Source: an uncultured Phascolarctobacterium sp. (GTDB lineage Bacteria; Bacillota; Negativicutes; Acidaminococcales; Acidaminococcaceae). From it: a DNA stretch of 64,000 bases. Below the pieces are notes generated by a model that saw nothing but the letters and a program-made list of their open reading frames with translations, was not told the DNA's origin and made no database searches. Where the stretch lies: positions 3,372 through 67,371 of the forward strand of contig UQWM01000012.1 of assembly GCA_900544795.1 (NCBI GenBank), in the 5' to 3' direction. Of this stretch, positions 42,741-51,443 are shown one piece after another. Every line of letters begins with the position of its first letter. Position 1 is the first letter of the stretch. The position numbers and the translations under genes are program-made.

Positions 42741-43166
42741 TTATTTACCTGCCTGTTCCACATTGACTGGTGTAAAAGCAAAATCGTTCATTTTTCCGTC
42801 TTTATCCAAAACAAATACCATACGGACGACTTTCTCCCTGCTAAAGCCTGCCAGATAAATGGCACGGTCTCCCTGATCAAAACGCTCGAAGGAAACCATT
42901 TTATATTCATTCAGTTTGCCAAACTGAGTTCCTATCTGTTTTTGCAAAGCAGCCAGGCCCGCTGCTGGTAATTTCTGCTGCAATTCAGAGCTGAAGCCCT
43001 TGGCGATATCGCTATAGCCAATATTCCTGGCCGTATCCAAAGAATCTATCAGCTTGTCAACAGTACGCTCGGCCTTATTCAAAGCAGTGCCGTTTTCGCC
43101 TGCCAGGCACACTCCGGCAAAAGCTAAAGTGCAGACCAAAGTTATAAGCGCAATAAATTTTTTCAT
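42741..43166 (-). CDS. Secreted DUF3887-like protein
   Basis: A 141-residue protein with a signal peptide (MKKFIALITLVCTLAFAGVCLAG). The mature part has GYSDIAKGFSSELQQKLPAAGLAALQ, then KMVSFERFDQGDRAIYLAGFS and FVLDKDGKMNDFAF, the general pattern of DUF3887 domains found in secreted or lipoprotein proteins. GGAGG serves ATG 43166, or the adjacent ATG 43169. It is 1 bp before the next secreted protein gene and 112 bp after the autotransporter gene. Confidence 0.68.
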   Translation of the reverse strand: MKKFIALITLVCTLAFAGVCLAGENGTALNKAERTVDKLIDSLDTARNIGYSDIAKGFSSELQQKLPAAGLAALQKQIGTQFGKLNEYKMVSFERFDQGDRAIYLAGFSREKVVRMVFVLDKDGKMNDFAFTPVNVEQAGK

Positions 43167-43197
43167 CATCGAACCTCCTAAAATTCATTGTAATAGC

Positions 43198-43225
43198 GAT
43201 GCAGCGCCACTAAGGGCGCTGCATC
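43198..43225 (-). other. Perfect hairpin downstream of the autotransporter gene
   Basis: An 11-bp GC-rich inverted repeat, GATGCAGCGCC with its complement, 6-nt loop. No T run follows, so it is more likely an mRNA-stabilising or weak-termination structure. Confidence 0.5.
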
Positions 43226-43277
43226 AAAGGGGATGGATAACTAAACTGCCTGCTTAGCAAGCATGTTGGGTTGTGTG

Positions 43278-46200
43278 TTATTTGCTCTCTGCTTTTGCAT
43301 AAGCATTTTCTACATCACGGTGAGCTGTTGCCGCCTGCATTTTAGCCGCTTCGGCCTGCCTGGCTGCATAAGCTGCGCGCTCATCAGCTTCTTTAGCCAA
43401 CTGTGCTGCTGCGGCAGCTTTTTCCTGAGCGATCTTAACTTTTTTCTGACGTTCTTTCAATTGGTCGTCCAAAACTTTATCCGGGTTCTTACGTCCAAAT
43501 TTCCAGGTAGCGCCAACGCCGCCCATTTTTTCACTGCCGCTCTGGGTATAGTTGATGTTGAGCATAAAGTCGCGGTTTGGATAGTGGAACAAGCCCACGG
43601 CGATAGCCTGCGAACCTTTGTAAGTACCAACGCCCATAGCAAACTCTGTAGGAGCAGCAGGATCGTAACCCATGGTTTTCAAGCTGGCCGCAGCTGCTGC
43701 CATCGCACCCACACGATCCAGTCTTTCATTAGTCTGGTCGATGCGGTTATCTAAGCGGGCAACTTCTTCACGGCGGATAGCTGCTTCGGCATTCAAGCCA
43801 CCGACAACAGTGCCATCGTATTCACCTCTGCCTTGCAACTCACCGTCGATATCACCAACCTGGCCCATTTCGGACAGCTTGATATTGTAATCATCAGTTT
43901 TAATAGAAACATCGCCGCTGGTGATATTAGTGTTGGCAGTACTGCCATTAGTAATAGTCAGTCCATCAGCATCCAATTTGCTCTGATAGTCATCAGCATT
44001 AGTAGTAACGTTATTACTGCCAATGGTTTGCGAGGACGTGCCCACCGTAGAGGTGATACCACCTGCAGTCATTTCTGTTTTGACATCAGTCCCAACTGCA
44101 GAAGTGATAGCGTCAGTCCCAATGGTTACAGAGTTACCGTTGACCTTATTCAGTATCTTATCGGCACTGACTTTGCTGTCAGCAGTATTACTGCCAGCTG
44201 TTACCTCAATGGCAGTACCAGCAGCGGTGGTTTCAGTCTTGGTAATATTTCCAGATCCATCGTTTACCTTCAGTTTAGAGCCATCAATAGTAGTGGCATA
44301 ATCAACGGAGGCCCCAGATTTTGCAGTGTCAATGATATTGCCGCTGATGCTGCCGTTCCCCGCCAAAGTCAGGCTGCCGGTGGTGTTCGTACCGCCGGCC
44401 TCGCCGTTATTGCTGGTAATAGTCAATTTATCAGTAGTCAAATGCCCGGTAGTAATGGTATTACCATTGATAGTAGTGTTAGTAACACCACCTTGAGTAA
44501 ACGGAGCATTCTGAGCGGAGTTTTCAAACACTGTTCCATCAGTAGTAGTGGTTACGCTGGAAGTGCCGACCGTGTCGGTAATCGAGGTTCCATCCAATTT
44601 GCTGCTGCTTGTACCGACCGTATCAGTGATATTCGCACCGGTGCCACCGGTAATAACGGAAGAAGCGCCATTCGTGGTATTGCTGATACCGTTATCAGTC
44701 ACAGTAGTAGAGGCAGAAGAACCTGCACTGCTTACAGTATTGGTGATACTGCTGCCGGTTACAGTGCTGGTAGCAGAACCGCCGGCAATTGTAGCATTAG
44801 AGGTTATGGCGTTAGCAGTTGTACTGAAGCCAGTATAGGTAGTAGCATCGCCGACCCTGTTGGCTAGAGCGCCTCTAAGGCTGTCATCCGTACCACCTGT
44901 GATGGTAAAAGCACCGCCAGCAGCACTGAAAGCACCGTCAGTGCCAATTCCGATAGAAGGAGTACCCGTCGAACCAAGTTCTATTTTATCGACTTTTAAA
45001 GTACCGGTGGTGATAGTATCACCGTTGATAGTGGTAGTATTGCCGCCAGCATTGAAAGTAGCTGTTCCCGAAGTGCTGGTACCAACCGCAGTTACCTTAA
45101 ATACTCCATTGGCAGCCGAAAATTCACCTGTCGTTGTAAGATTGCCTCCAACAGTAGCATTACCGGCGATATTAGCGGCACTGGCAGTAAGACCTGCATT
45201 ATCTAAATAATTATTAGCGTCAACAGTAAAGCCTCCGGCCGCAGTTACTTTGTCATCCGTAAAGGCCACGTTATTGATTTTAAAGCCACCGGCATCAGCG
45301 ATTTTACCGCTTTCGATGACCGTGGTGCCTAAAGTAACCTTATTAGTAGTAATGCCGGTGCTGTCGATCGTTGTATTTACGCCAATAACAGCTTCAGCAG
45401 TCATCACTTTAGCAGCCTTCAAGCCGGTGCTGTTCAGATAATTATCGCTATTCACCTTATATTCGGTGGCTGTAATATTGCCGCCAGTCATGGTGACTCC
45501 GTTAATGGCACCGGTTACAGTTAAATCTCCTCCAACAGCTGCATTGCCAGTAGTAGCTAAGGTTCCTGCGTTAACAGTAGCGGCACTTAAAGTACCTATA
45601 CCAGTCAAATTACCGGCAGTCAAAGTGGCAGTTCCATCAGTAAGGCTGGCACCGGTTATAGCTCCGGTAGCAGTCAAAGTACCAGCCTCAACACTAGTCA
45701 CGCCAGTCAAAGCGCCACCAGTCAAAGTGGCCGTTCCGTCAGTAATGCTGGCAGCAGTAAGACCTGCATTATCTAAATAATTACCAGCGTCAACAGTAAA
45801 GCCTCCAGCCGCAGTTACTTTGTCATCCGTAAAGGCCACGTTATTGATTTTAAAGCCACTGGCATCAGCGATTTTACCGCTTTCGATGACCGTGGTGCCT
45901 AAAGTAACCTTATTAGTAGTAATGCCGGTGCTGTCGATCGTTGTATTTACGCCAATAACAGCTTCAGCAGTCATCACTTTAGCAGCCTTCAAGCCGGTGC
46001 TGTTCAGATAATTATCGCTATTCACCTTATATTCGGTGGCTGTAATATTGCCGCCAGTCATGGTGACTCCGTTAATGGCACCGGTTACAGTTAAATCTCC
46101 TCCAACAGCTGCATTGCCTGTAGCAGTTAAAGTACCGGTCACAACACTATTCAGTCCAGTCAAAGCACCACCGGTCAAAGTGGCAGTTCCGTCAGTAAGG

Positions 46201-46862
46201 CTACCGCCGGTTATAGCTCCGGTAGCAGTCAAAGTACCGGTACCAACACTAGCCAGGCCAGTCAAAGCGCCACCGGCCAAAGTGGCAGTTCCGTCAGTAA
46301 GGCTGGCACCGGTTATAGCTCCGGTAGCAGTCAAAGTACCGGTCGCAACACTATTCAGTCCAGTCAAAGCGCCACCAGTCAAAGTGGCAGTTCCGTCAGT
46401 AATGCTACCGCCGGTTATAGCTCCGGTAGCAGTCAAAGTACCGGTACCAACACTAGCCAGGCCAGTCAAAGCGCCACCGGCCAAAGTGGCAGTTCCGTCA
46501 GTAACTGTCGCACCCTGTACACTACCTGTTGTTGTAACATTCGTCGAACCTAAAGTCAATCCACCAGAGGCATCTACTGTTTTACTGCCGGTGACAGTTG
46601 CAGTGATATTAGAAAGTTGACTCGCATCAAGAGTTGCCGATCCTAAAGTTACTGTACCGGCAATCAACGTCCCACTTGTGCCAAGATCTATAGCAGTAAT
46701 ATCGCTCTTACCGCCGACGTTATCTTCCACCTGCAACTTGTTGCCGGCGATGTAAGTAACATCAGCCTCGGCCGCTTCAACGTGCGGCGCTGCATAAAAA
46801 GACGCCATAGAAGTAACACACAACACAGCTGCCAAAATTTTTTTCTTCTTCATCTCAGACAT
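43278..46862 (-). CDS. YadA-like trimeric autotransporter adhesin with a C-terminal coiled tail
   Basis: A 1194-residue protein. The signal peptide ends near HVEAA (residue 31). The passenger is Gly/Thr/Ser/Ala-rich and repetitive: 34-residue units with the pattern DGTATLAGGALTGLASVGTG and a 190-residue duplication. A neck/stalk includes EVARLDNRIDQTNERLDRVG. The YadA anchor follows at about residues 1045-1125 (AMAAAAASLKTMGYDP, GVGATWKFGRK). Unusually, about 69 more residues follow the last strand as an Ala/Lys/Glu-rich helix. It should trimerise, export its passenger to the surface and mediate adhesion. GAGGTG serves ATG 46862. Requires an outer membrane. Confidence 0.92.
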   Translation of the reverse strand: MSEMKKKKILAAVLCVTSMASFYAAPHVEAAEADVTYIAGNKLQVEDNVGGKSDITAIDLGTSGTLIAGTVTLGSATLDASQLSNITATVTGSKTVDASGGLTLGSTNVTTTGSVQGATVTDGTATLAGGALTGLASVGTGTLTATGAITGGSITDGTATLTGGALTGLNSVATGTLTATGAITGASLTDGTATLAGGALTGLASVGTGTLTATGAITGGSLTDGTATLTGGALTGLNSVVTGTLTATGNAAVGGDLTVTGAINGVTMTGGNITATEYKVNSDNYLNSTGLKAAKVMTAEAVIGVNTTIDSTGITTNKVTLGTTVIESGKIADASGFKINNVAFTDDKVTAAGGFTVDAGNYLDNAGLTAASITDGTATLTGGALTGVTSVEAGTLTATGAITGASLTDGTATLTAGNLTGIGTLSAATVNAGTLATTGNAAVGGDLTVTGAINGVTMTGGNITATEYKVNSDNYLNSTGLKAAKVMTAEAVIGVNTTIDSTGITTNKVTLGTTVIESGKIADAGGFKINNVAFTDDKVTAAGGFTVDANNYLDNAGLTASAANIAGNATVGGNLTTTGEFSAANGVFKVTAVGTSTSGTATFNAGGNTTTINGDTITTGTLKVDKIELGSTGTPSIGIGTDGAFSAAGGAFTITGGTDDSLRGALANRVGDATTYTGFSTTANAITSNATIAGGSATSTVTGSSITNTVSSAGSSASTTVTDNGISNTTNGASSVITGGTGANITDTVGTSSSKLDGTSITDTVGTSSVTTTTDGTVFENSAQNAPFTQGGVTNTTINGNTITTGHLTTDKLTITSNNGEAGGTNTTGSLTLAGNGSISGNIIDTAKSGASVDYATTIDGSKLKVNDGSGNITKTETTAAGTAIEVTAGSNTADSKVSADKILNKVNGNSVTIGTDAITSAVGTDVKTEMTAGGITSTVGTSSQTIGSNNVTTNADDYQSKLDADGLTITNGSTANTNITSGDVSIKTDDYNIKLSEMGQVGDIDGELQGRGEYDGTVVGGLNAEAAIRREEVARLDNRIDQTNERLDRVGAMAAAAASLKTMGYDPAAPTEFAMGVGTYKGSQAIAVGLFHYPNRDFMLNINYTQSGSEKMGGVGATWKFGRKNPDKVLDDQLKERQKKVKIAQEKAAAAAQLAKEADERAAYAARQAEAAKMQAATAHRDVENAYAKAESK
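45184..45548 (-). repeat. Copy 1 of a long direct repeat inside the autotransporter gene
   Basis: About 365 bp almost identical to 45754-46118, with only a few differences (for example ATT/ACC near 45207). Offset is 570 bp, which equals 190 codons. Confidence 0.9.
45754..46118 (-). repeat. Copy 2 of the long direct repeat
   Basis: Matches 45184-45548. The in-frame spacing means recombination between copies would remove or add 190 residues without shifting the frame. Confidence 0.9.
46159..46510 (-). repeat. 102-bp tandem repeats encoding 34-residue passenger units
   Basis: Starts of GTCAAAGC(A/G)CCACC recur at 46159, 46261, 46363 and 46465, exactly 102 bp apart. Further partial units occur near 45640-45740. 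Confidence 0.9.
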
Positions 46863-47240
46863 ATTTACACCTCTTTCAATATGTATTCTTTCTTGCCATT
46901 ACCCTGATTTTTGCATTATTTTTACTAAAACCCTCCCCCTTCTTTCTCTCACCATCAATATCAACTGCTTTATATAAACTAACTGCTACCCGCCCAAAGT
47001 TTCTTGTTTGAATAAAACAGTTAATTATTTTAATTAAATGCCGATAATATTCTTTGCTGATTTGATGTTTTAAAAATATTACAAATGCTTTAATTTATAT
47101 TATCACATTTGTCCCCCTCCGCAAGACATAAGAACTTTCGATTTTACATTTCAGAATCGTTATTGCTCGTACTTATATTTTCATCGTACCTGCGTGGCAA
47201 CATTTACGCTCCTACATGCCAGCGCCGTCTCTGCTAACAT
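46863..47240. other. AT-rich upstream region of the autotransporter gene
   Basis: About 380 bp without a plausible gene. It must contain the autotransporter promoter and a long leader, but I see no single convincing -35/-10 pair. Confidence 0.4.
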
Positions 47241-47242
47241 GC

Positions 47243-47317
47243 AAAAGCCGGACTCTATTCCCATAGAGCCCGGCAAAAAACAATCGCTCTCAGCCTTCGC
47301 TGAGAGCGATTGTTTTT
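47243..47317 (-). terminator. Tandem terminators after the Xre-type regulator gene
   Basis: A 14-bp stem (47281-47294 with 47299-47312) with T6 on both strands, then a second GC-rich hairpin (47247-47274) with T4 on the minus strand. Confidence 0.8.
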
Positions 47318-47355
47318 TATCTTTTAATCTAACAGCAGTTTCTTCCTGCAAGGCT

Positions 47356-47559
47356 TTACTTAAAATCTATTTCCTTCCCCAGCGCTTTCAGTATCTCGTC
47401 CAGCAGATTGACGCTGCAGTTGCATTCCTCCCGTTCGATACGGCCGTAATAATTGACCGACATATTACAGCGTTCGGCCACGTCGTTTTGGGTCAGCCCC
47501 AGCTCCAGCCGCAGCTGATATAATTTGCGGCCGATGTTATTATAAGTACGCTTGCTCAT
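47356..47559 (-). CDS. Small Xre-family HTH regulator
   Basis: A 67-residue single-domain protein. NIGRKLYQLRLELGLTQNDVAERCNM is the first half of a Cro/CI helix-turn-helix, and SVNYYGRIEREE the recognition part. Nothing remains outside the DNA-binding domain. Its start is about 260 bp upstream of the sigma-like gene in the opposite direction and 500 bp from the autotransporter start; either could be a target. Tandem terminators follow the stop. Confidence 0.85.
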   Translation of the reverse strand: MSKRTYNNIGRKLYQLRLELGLTQNDVAERCNMSVNYYGRIEREECNCSVNLLDEILKALGKEIDFK

Positions 47560-47820
47560 TTTGCACCTCAGCTAAAAGTTTTAATTGAGAAAAATTTTAA
47601 CTGCAAAAGCAGCAAAGCAAAATAACCCGGCGGGTTGTATTTCTTTTGCCCTACCCCAAAGGTTGTTTACAAAACGGCTGCAAAGGAGCATACTAAGCCC
47701 TGTTATGCATAACGCTTTACAGTACGGCACGCCGTCATAAAATTATGGGAAGAACTGATTCAAATAGCCATTTTAACAGATGATAATGTACGCAGTGCTG
47801 CTGCCCAAGCACTGCAGATT

Positions 47821-48375
47821 TTGATAGCCGCAGCACAGGCAGGCGACAACGGGGCTTTGCTGAAACTGTGCAGTGATTTTAAGCCACTGCTAAGCAGCGA
47901 AGCACGGCGCGAGATGTTTTATAAGTCACTGGGGAAAGACGCGGAAGGTATCGCTGTACTGGCTTTTATAGAGCTGGTACTAAAATACAGCGGTACTGAT
48001 TATGTAAACTGGCCCGGTTACGCGCGCTGCAGAGTACATTTCGCTTTGTTCGACGCCATGCAGAAACAGGGCCGGATCTGGGAAAACGAGATCGCCGTCA
48101 ATACCGACAGCGAGGAAGGCACCGCCCTACTGGACGAATCCGATTTGCGGCAGGGACTGCCGGACAGTATTGCCCAACTGCTGCTGTCGCTGGAGGTGCA
48201 GCAGGCTTTGGCACAGCTGACTGCCGAGCAGCAGCAGGTTATCGAGCTGTTGTTTTTGCGCGAGCAGAAACCTAAAGAAGCAGCCCGCCTGCTGGGCTGC
48301 AGTGTCCGCAACGTCACCAAACACCGGCTCAAAGGGCTGGATAAGCTGCGGCGGCTGCTGAAGCAGGACGGCTGA
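47821..48375 (+). CDS. Sigma-70-family-like protein with region 4 HTH, unclear start
   Basis: 184 residues are read from TTG 47821. The C-terminus QQVIELLFLREQKPKEAARLLGC and SVRNVTKHRLKGLDKLRRLL are a sigma region 4-type helix-turn-helix. The N-terminus (AGDNGALLKLCSDFKPLL) resembles region 2 of sporulation/ECF-like sigma factors. The frame stays open without ATG or GTG up to 47713, and the upstream codons also look coding (EELIQIAILTDD). A GGGAAG lies 5 nt before ATT 47758, a possible non-standard start. So the 5' end is uncertain or damaged. The target promoters are unknown. Confidence 0.6.
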   Translation: MIAAAQAGDNGALLKLCSDFKPLLSSEARREMFYKSLGKDAEGIAVLAFIELVLKYSGTDYVNWPGYARCRVHFALFDAMQKQGRIWENEIAVNTDSEEGTALLDESDLRQGLPDSIAQLLLSLEVQQALAQLTAEQQQVIELLFLREQKPKEAARLLGCSVRNVTKHRLKGLDKLRRLLKQDG

Positions 48376-48413
48376 CCGGCTCAACTAATCGCCGTAATTT
48401 CATAGATAAAAAT

Positions 48414-48447
48414 AAAAAAGCATCGACAAAATTTGTCGATGCTTTTT
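48414..48447. terminator. Bidirectional terminator
   Basis: AAAAGCATCGACAAA with its complement, very short loop, A and T runs outside. Confidence 0.8.
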
Positions 48448-48459
48448 AGCTTTTTATTT

Positions 48460-48819
48460 TTAGTGATGTGTGCCTCTGACAACAGTAATCCCCTGCTGCT
48501 CCAGGTATTCGGCAGTTTTGGTGATCACCGGGCATTCATGTTTTTCGCCCTGTGCGTCCTTCTTTTTGGTACAGCCGCTCAAATGCACGGCTTCAACGCC
48601 GATAGTAACAAGGCGGTCCAGTTTTTTGCGCAGACCTTCCTCGTTATGGGGCATCTGTACATCACCGCAGCCGCTGCAGTTCAAAAAAGCGGCCAGTTCT
48701 GTTTCCTCTGCCTCATAAACGGCAAAAGCGTTGGTTTTATTATTGAAGGCTTTAAGGCAGCCGCTGCCGGTACAGTTATTACTGGTACGCAGACATCTTA
48801 AAACAGCGATCTTTTTCAT
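48460..48819 (-). CDS. CGGC-domain (metal-binding-like) protein
   Basis: A 119-residue protein with many cysteines at fixed places: VLRCLRTSNNCTGSGCLKAF, LNCSGCGDVQMP, LSGCTKKKD and HECPVI. This is the CGGC domain, common in anaerobes and thought to bind metal or a cluster, with no defined reaction. ATG 48819 gives the family-like start MKKIAVLRC; ATG 48825 is 4 nt after the ribosome site and is possible. It follows rsmA by 23 bp in the same direction and may be its co-transcribed tail gene. Confidence 0.78.
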   Translation of the reverse strand: MKKIAVLRCLRTSNNCTGSGCLKAFNNKTNAFAVYEAEETELAAFLNCSGCGDVQMPHNEEGLRKKLDRLVTIGVEAVHLSGCTKKKDAQGEKHECPVITKTAEYLEQQGITVVRGTHH

Positions 48820-48842
48820 AGGCATTTTTCCTTTGATTATTT

Positions 48843-49709
48843 TTACTGCTCTGTTTCTGCCAGCACCTCTTTAAAGCAGTTGGTCAGGCTGGCAAAATCT
48901 GCCAGCGACAGCGTTTCGCCCCGGCGCTTGGGGTCGATACCTGCACGTTCCAACCATGCCGCAGCCTGTACGCTGCTGATGCCCATATTTTTGAGAGCGT
49001 TACTGAGCATTTTACGGCGTACGGAAAAAGCCGCCTTTACGACTTTGAAGAACAGTTTTTCATCGCAGACCTCGACCGGAGGCACGGTGCGGCGTTTGCA
49101 GACAATGACGGCACTGTCGACATTGGGCGCCGGGATAAAGGATTCCGGCGGTACGATAAAGGCTATCTCCGGCTCGGTATAATATTGGATCGAAACTGAC
49201 AAAGCGCCGTAATCTTTGCCGCCGGGCTTCGCGACCATCCGCTCGGCAACCTCTTTTTGCACCATGGCGACCAGCCGTTCCATAGGCAGGCGCTGTTCCA
49301 ACAGATTAAAGATGATGGGCGTGGTGATGTAATAGGGCAGGTTGGCCGCTACCTTAAAAACAGGCGCGCCTACAGTGGCTTTGATATCCACTTCCAAAAT
49401 ATCGCCGCTGACGATACGCACATTATTATAGCCTTCCAGTGTTTTGTCGAGTACAGGCAAAAGCCTTTTATCCAGCTCGACGGCTACTACCTGGGCGCCG
49501 CTCATGGCCAGCCCCTGGGTAAGGGTGCCGATACCGGGACCGACCTCTAAAACAGTATCTTCAGGGGTCAGTTCGGCTGCCGCAACTATTTTGCGAACGA
49601 TCTCTTCGTCTACCAGAAAATTTTGGCCAAGTCTTTTATCGGCTCTTAATTTAAAAGTATGCAGTATATGGTTGGTAACTTCGCGCTTGGCGATAATGGG
49701 CTTATCCAT
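48843..49709 (-). CDS. rsmA: 16S rRNA dimethyladenosine transferase RsmA (KsgA)
   Basis: A 288-residue SAM-dependent enzyme that dimethylates two adjacent adenines near the 3' end of 16S rRNA. LGQNFLVDEEIVRKIV precedes the SAM loop LEVGPGIGTLTQGLA, and NLPYYITTPI is the NLPY catalytic motif. The start overlaps the rnmV end by 8 bp. Last conserved gene of the tatD-yabE-rnmV-rsmA series. Confidence 0.96.
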   Translation of the reverse strand: MDKPIIAKREVTNHILHTFKLRADKRLGQNFLVDEEIVRKIVAAAELTPEDTVLEVGPGIGTLTQGLAMSGAQVVAVELDKRLLPVLDKTLEGYNNVRIVSGDILEVDIKATVGAPVFKVAANLPYYITTPIIFNLLEQRLPMERLVAMVQKEVAERMVAKPGGKDYGALSVSIQYYTEPEIAFIVPPESFIPAPNVDSAVIVCKRRTVPPVEVCDEKLFFKVVKAAFSVRRKMLSNALKNMGISSVQAAAWLERAGIDPKRRGETLSLADFASLTNCFKEVLAETEQ

Positions 49710-50247
49710 GCTGTTCTCCTAACTGCGCCAGCGCTGCGTTAAATTCGCCGCGGGTGACCCCGTAGCTGTTCAGCCGCTCTAAAAATCTTTTGGCGTTGCC
49801 GTAGCCTATGCCCAGCAATACGCCCATTTTATCGCGGCGGTCGGCCGCACTGCCTGTTCCGGCCAAATCGTTTTGCCACAGGTCGCGGCTGCAAAATTGG
49901 TCGACAGGGCTGTATTCGTGATGGCGCACTTTGGCAAGGGCTGCCAAAATAGCGTCTGGCTGAGCCTGTTCAATGCCCACATCATTGTGGGCCGTAGCGT
50001 CAGCTTTAGGCACAAAGGCCTGCCCTGCTTCGGGAAAACGCTGGGTCAGAAAACGCCGGATGCGTTCACCGGCACCGTCGGGGTCGGTAAGGATAATGAT
50101 GCCCCGCTTTTTATAGGCCGCTTCTATCTGCCGCAGGGTATGCGGAGCCAGATTAAAGCCGCCGGTTTCAATGGTATCGGCTTCCAGGGCGCGTTTGATC
50201 GCCACCGTATCCATTTTTCCTTCTACTACGAGAACTTCTTTCAGCAA
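49702..50247 (-). CDS. rnmV: Ribonuclease M5 (5S rRNA maturation)
   Basis: A 181-residue TOPRIM nuclease. VVEGKMD supplies the catalytic Glu, and LTDPDGAGERIRRFL the DxD motif. It trims the 5S rRNA precursor. The start is TTG 50247, with GGAGG 7 nt upstream. It is 13 bp after the yabE-like gene and overlaps rsmA. Confidence 0.93.
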   Translation of the reverse strand: MLKEVLVVEGKMDTVAIKRALEADTIETGGFNLAPHTLRQIEAAYKKRGIIILTDPDGAGERIRRFLTQRFPEAGQAFVPKADATAHNDVGIEQAQPDAILAALAKVRHHEYSPVDQFCSRDLWQNDLAGTGSAADRRDKMGVLLGIGYGNAKRFLERLNSYGVTRGEFNAALAQLGEQHG

Positions 50248-50260
50248 GTTCGCGCCTCCG

Positions 50261-51238
50261 TTAATCTAAAATATATACATCTAAGGTACGGCGGCCCCAC
50301 TGGATGGCGTTGTGCCAGTCGTGCATAAACACGTCCAGGCGGTTGCCGCGAATAGCGCCGCCGGTGTCGCCGGCCATAGCAATGCCGTAACCGGGGATAT
50401 ACAGTTTAGTATAATACGGGATGACGCGCGGGTCAACGGCCACGATGCCTTCATAGGGTACGATGCCGATCGATGTCAGTCCGGTACCGCTACCTTCCCC
50501 CAAAGTATAGGCGGTGATCTCCATGGTCATGACTTTGTTATAGCGCATTCGGCCGCGCGAAGTCTCGATGGAACGGGCCATGCCGCGCTCTACCAGTTCT
50601 CGTTTAGGCTCTTCCAGCACTTCTTTACTGATGACATGGGTCTGAAACAGCCCATCTTTGAGGGTTGTTTTGCTGGTGACCCGCATTTTGCCGGGCACGC
50701 CGGGCTCTAAAATCTTATTTTCGCCGTAGGGCATTTCCAGGTTATCAACAAATTCCAGTGGCGGCTCGATGGGCTGCTCTTCTACTTTCAGTTCGTCGTA
50801 TTTACCCAGGATATGGATCTCCATATCGGACTGTAACGGCGTATCGACTGCCGGATAAACAGTTTTGCCATCATAGCTGACAGCCAAAGCGTCCAGCGCT
50901 TCGCCCACAGTGGCTTTGCCGCTATAGAATTTTTTGGTGACGCCGTATTTTTCGATAGTGATAGGCAGCGCCCGCTGCAGCTCGATAACTCCCTTCAGCT
51001 CTTTTTCTTCATTAGCCGGAGAGATCAGGATGCGGTCTTCCTTGCCCACTTTGACGCCCGATTCTTCCAAAATGGCACGGGGGTCTTCGAGGATCGTGGT
51101 AATGACCTTTTCCTGGCCGTCATAACGCAGGATAAGCTCCTTGCTGTTGGCCAGGCAGATAGCGCTGAAAACCAGCACGACTACCAAAAGCAGCGGCAGT
51201 ATTTCCATTGCTCTATATAGTGATTTTTTATTAGGCAT
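50261..51238 (-). CDS. YabE-like cell-wall protein with DUF348, G5 and 3D domains
   Basis: A 325-residue protein. One N-terminal helix (residues 12-30) is followed by DUF348-like segments (about 35-150), a G5-like region (150-215) and a C-terminal 3D domain, with TAYTLGEGSGTGLTSIG, AVDPRVIPYYTKLYIPGYG and AGDTGGAIRGNRLDVF supplying the conserved Asp residues. 3D/RpfB-type proteins cut glycan strands as lytic transglycosylases. Its place between tatD and rnmV matches Bacillus yabE. Confidence 0.9.
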   Translation of the reverse strand: MPNKKSLYRAMEILPLLLVVVLVFSAICLANSKELILRYDGQEKVITTILEDPRAILEESGVKVGKEDRILISPANEEKELKGVIELQRALPITIEKYGVTKKFYSGKATVGEALDALAVSYDGKTVYPAVDTPLQSDMEIHILGKYDELKVEEQPIEPPLEFVDNLEMPYGENKILEPGVPGKMRVTSKTTLKDGLFQTHVISKEVLEEPKRELVERGMARSIETSRGRMRYNKVMTMEITAYTLGEGSGTGLTSIGIVPYEGIVAVDPRVIPYYTKLYIPGYGIAMAGDTGGAIRGNRLDVFMHDWHNAIQWGRRTLDVYILD

Positions 51239-51396
51239 AAATTGTACCTCCTTGTTAAGACGTATAATTCTACCATAAAGAAATTTTTTCTGTCAAACCG
51301 TCGCTTGTATAAATACAAAGCGTTTTGTCAGAAGCACATTACCGTAAAAACTATCGTGGGAGCAGATACGTGTTTTAACTATTTGACAAAACGGCC

Positions 51397-51438
51397 AAAA
51401 AAAACAAGCAGACTGCTTATAAAAATAAACAGTCTGCT
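51397..51438 (-). terminator. Terminator after tatD
   Basis: AGCAGACTG pairs with CAGTCTGCT, followed by T8 on the minus strand. The genes 51238 and lower therefore probably have their own promoter. Confidence 0.8.
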
Positions 51439-51443
51439 GCAAT

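Noticed and set aside
43833..44867. 344-residue frame on the plus strand opposite the autotransporter gene, and similar long frames at 45466-46620
   Set aside because: They are mirror images of the Thr/Ser/Gly repeats on the other strand; no ribosome sites, no recognisable domain, and the minus frame has a full signal peptide and anchor.
45184..46510. Regular repeats that might suggest a CRISPR array
   Set aside because: The repeats are contiguous, coding and multiples of three, without unique spacers or cas genes.
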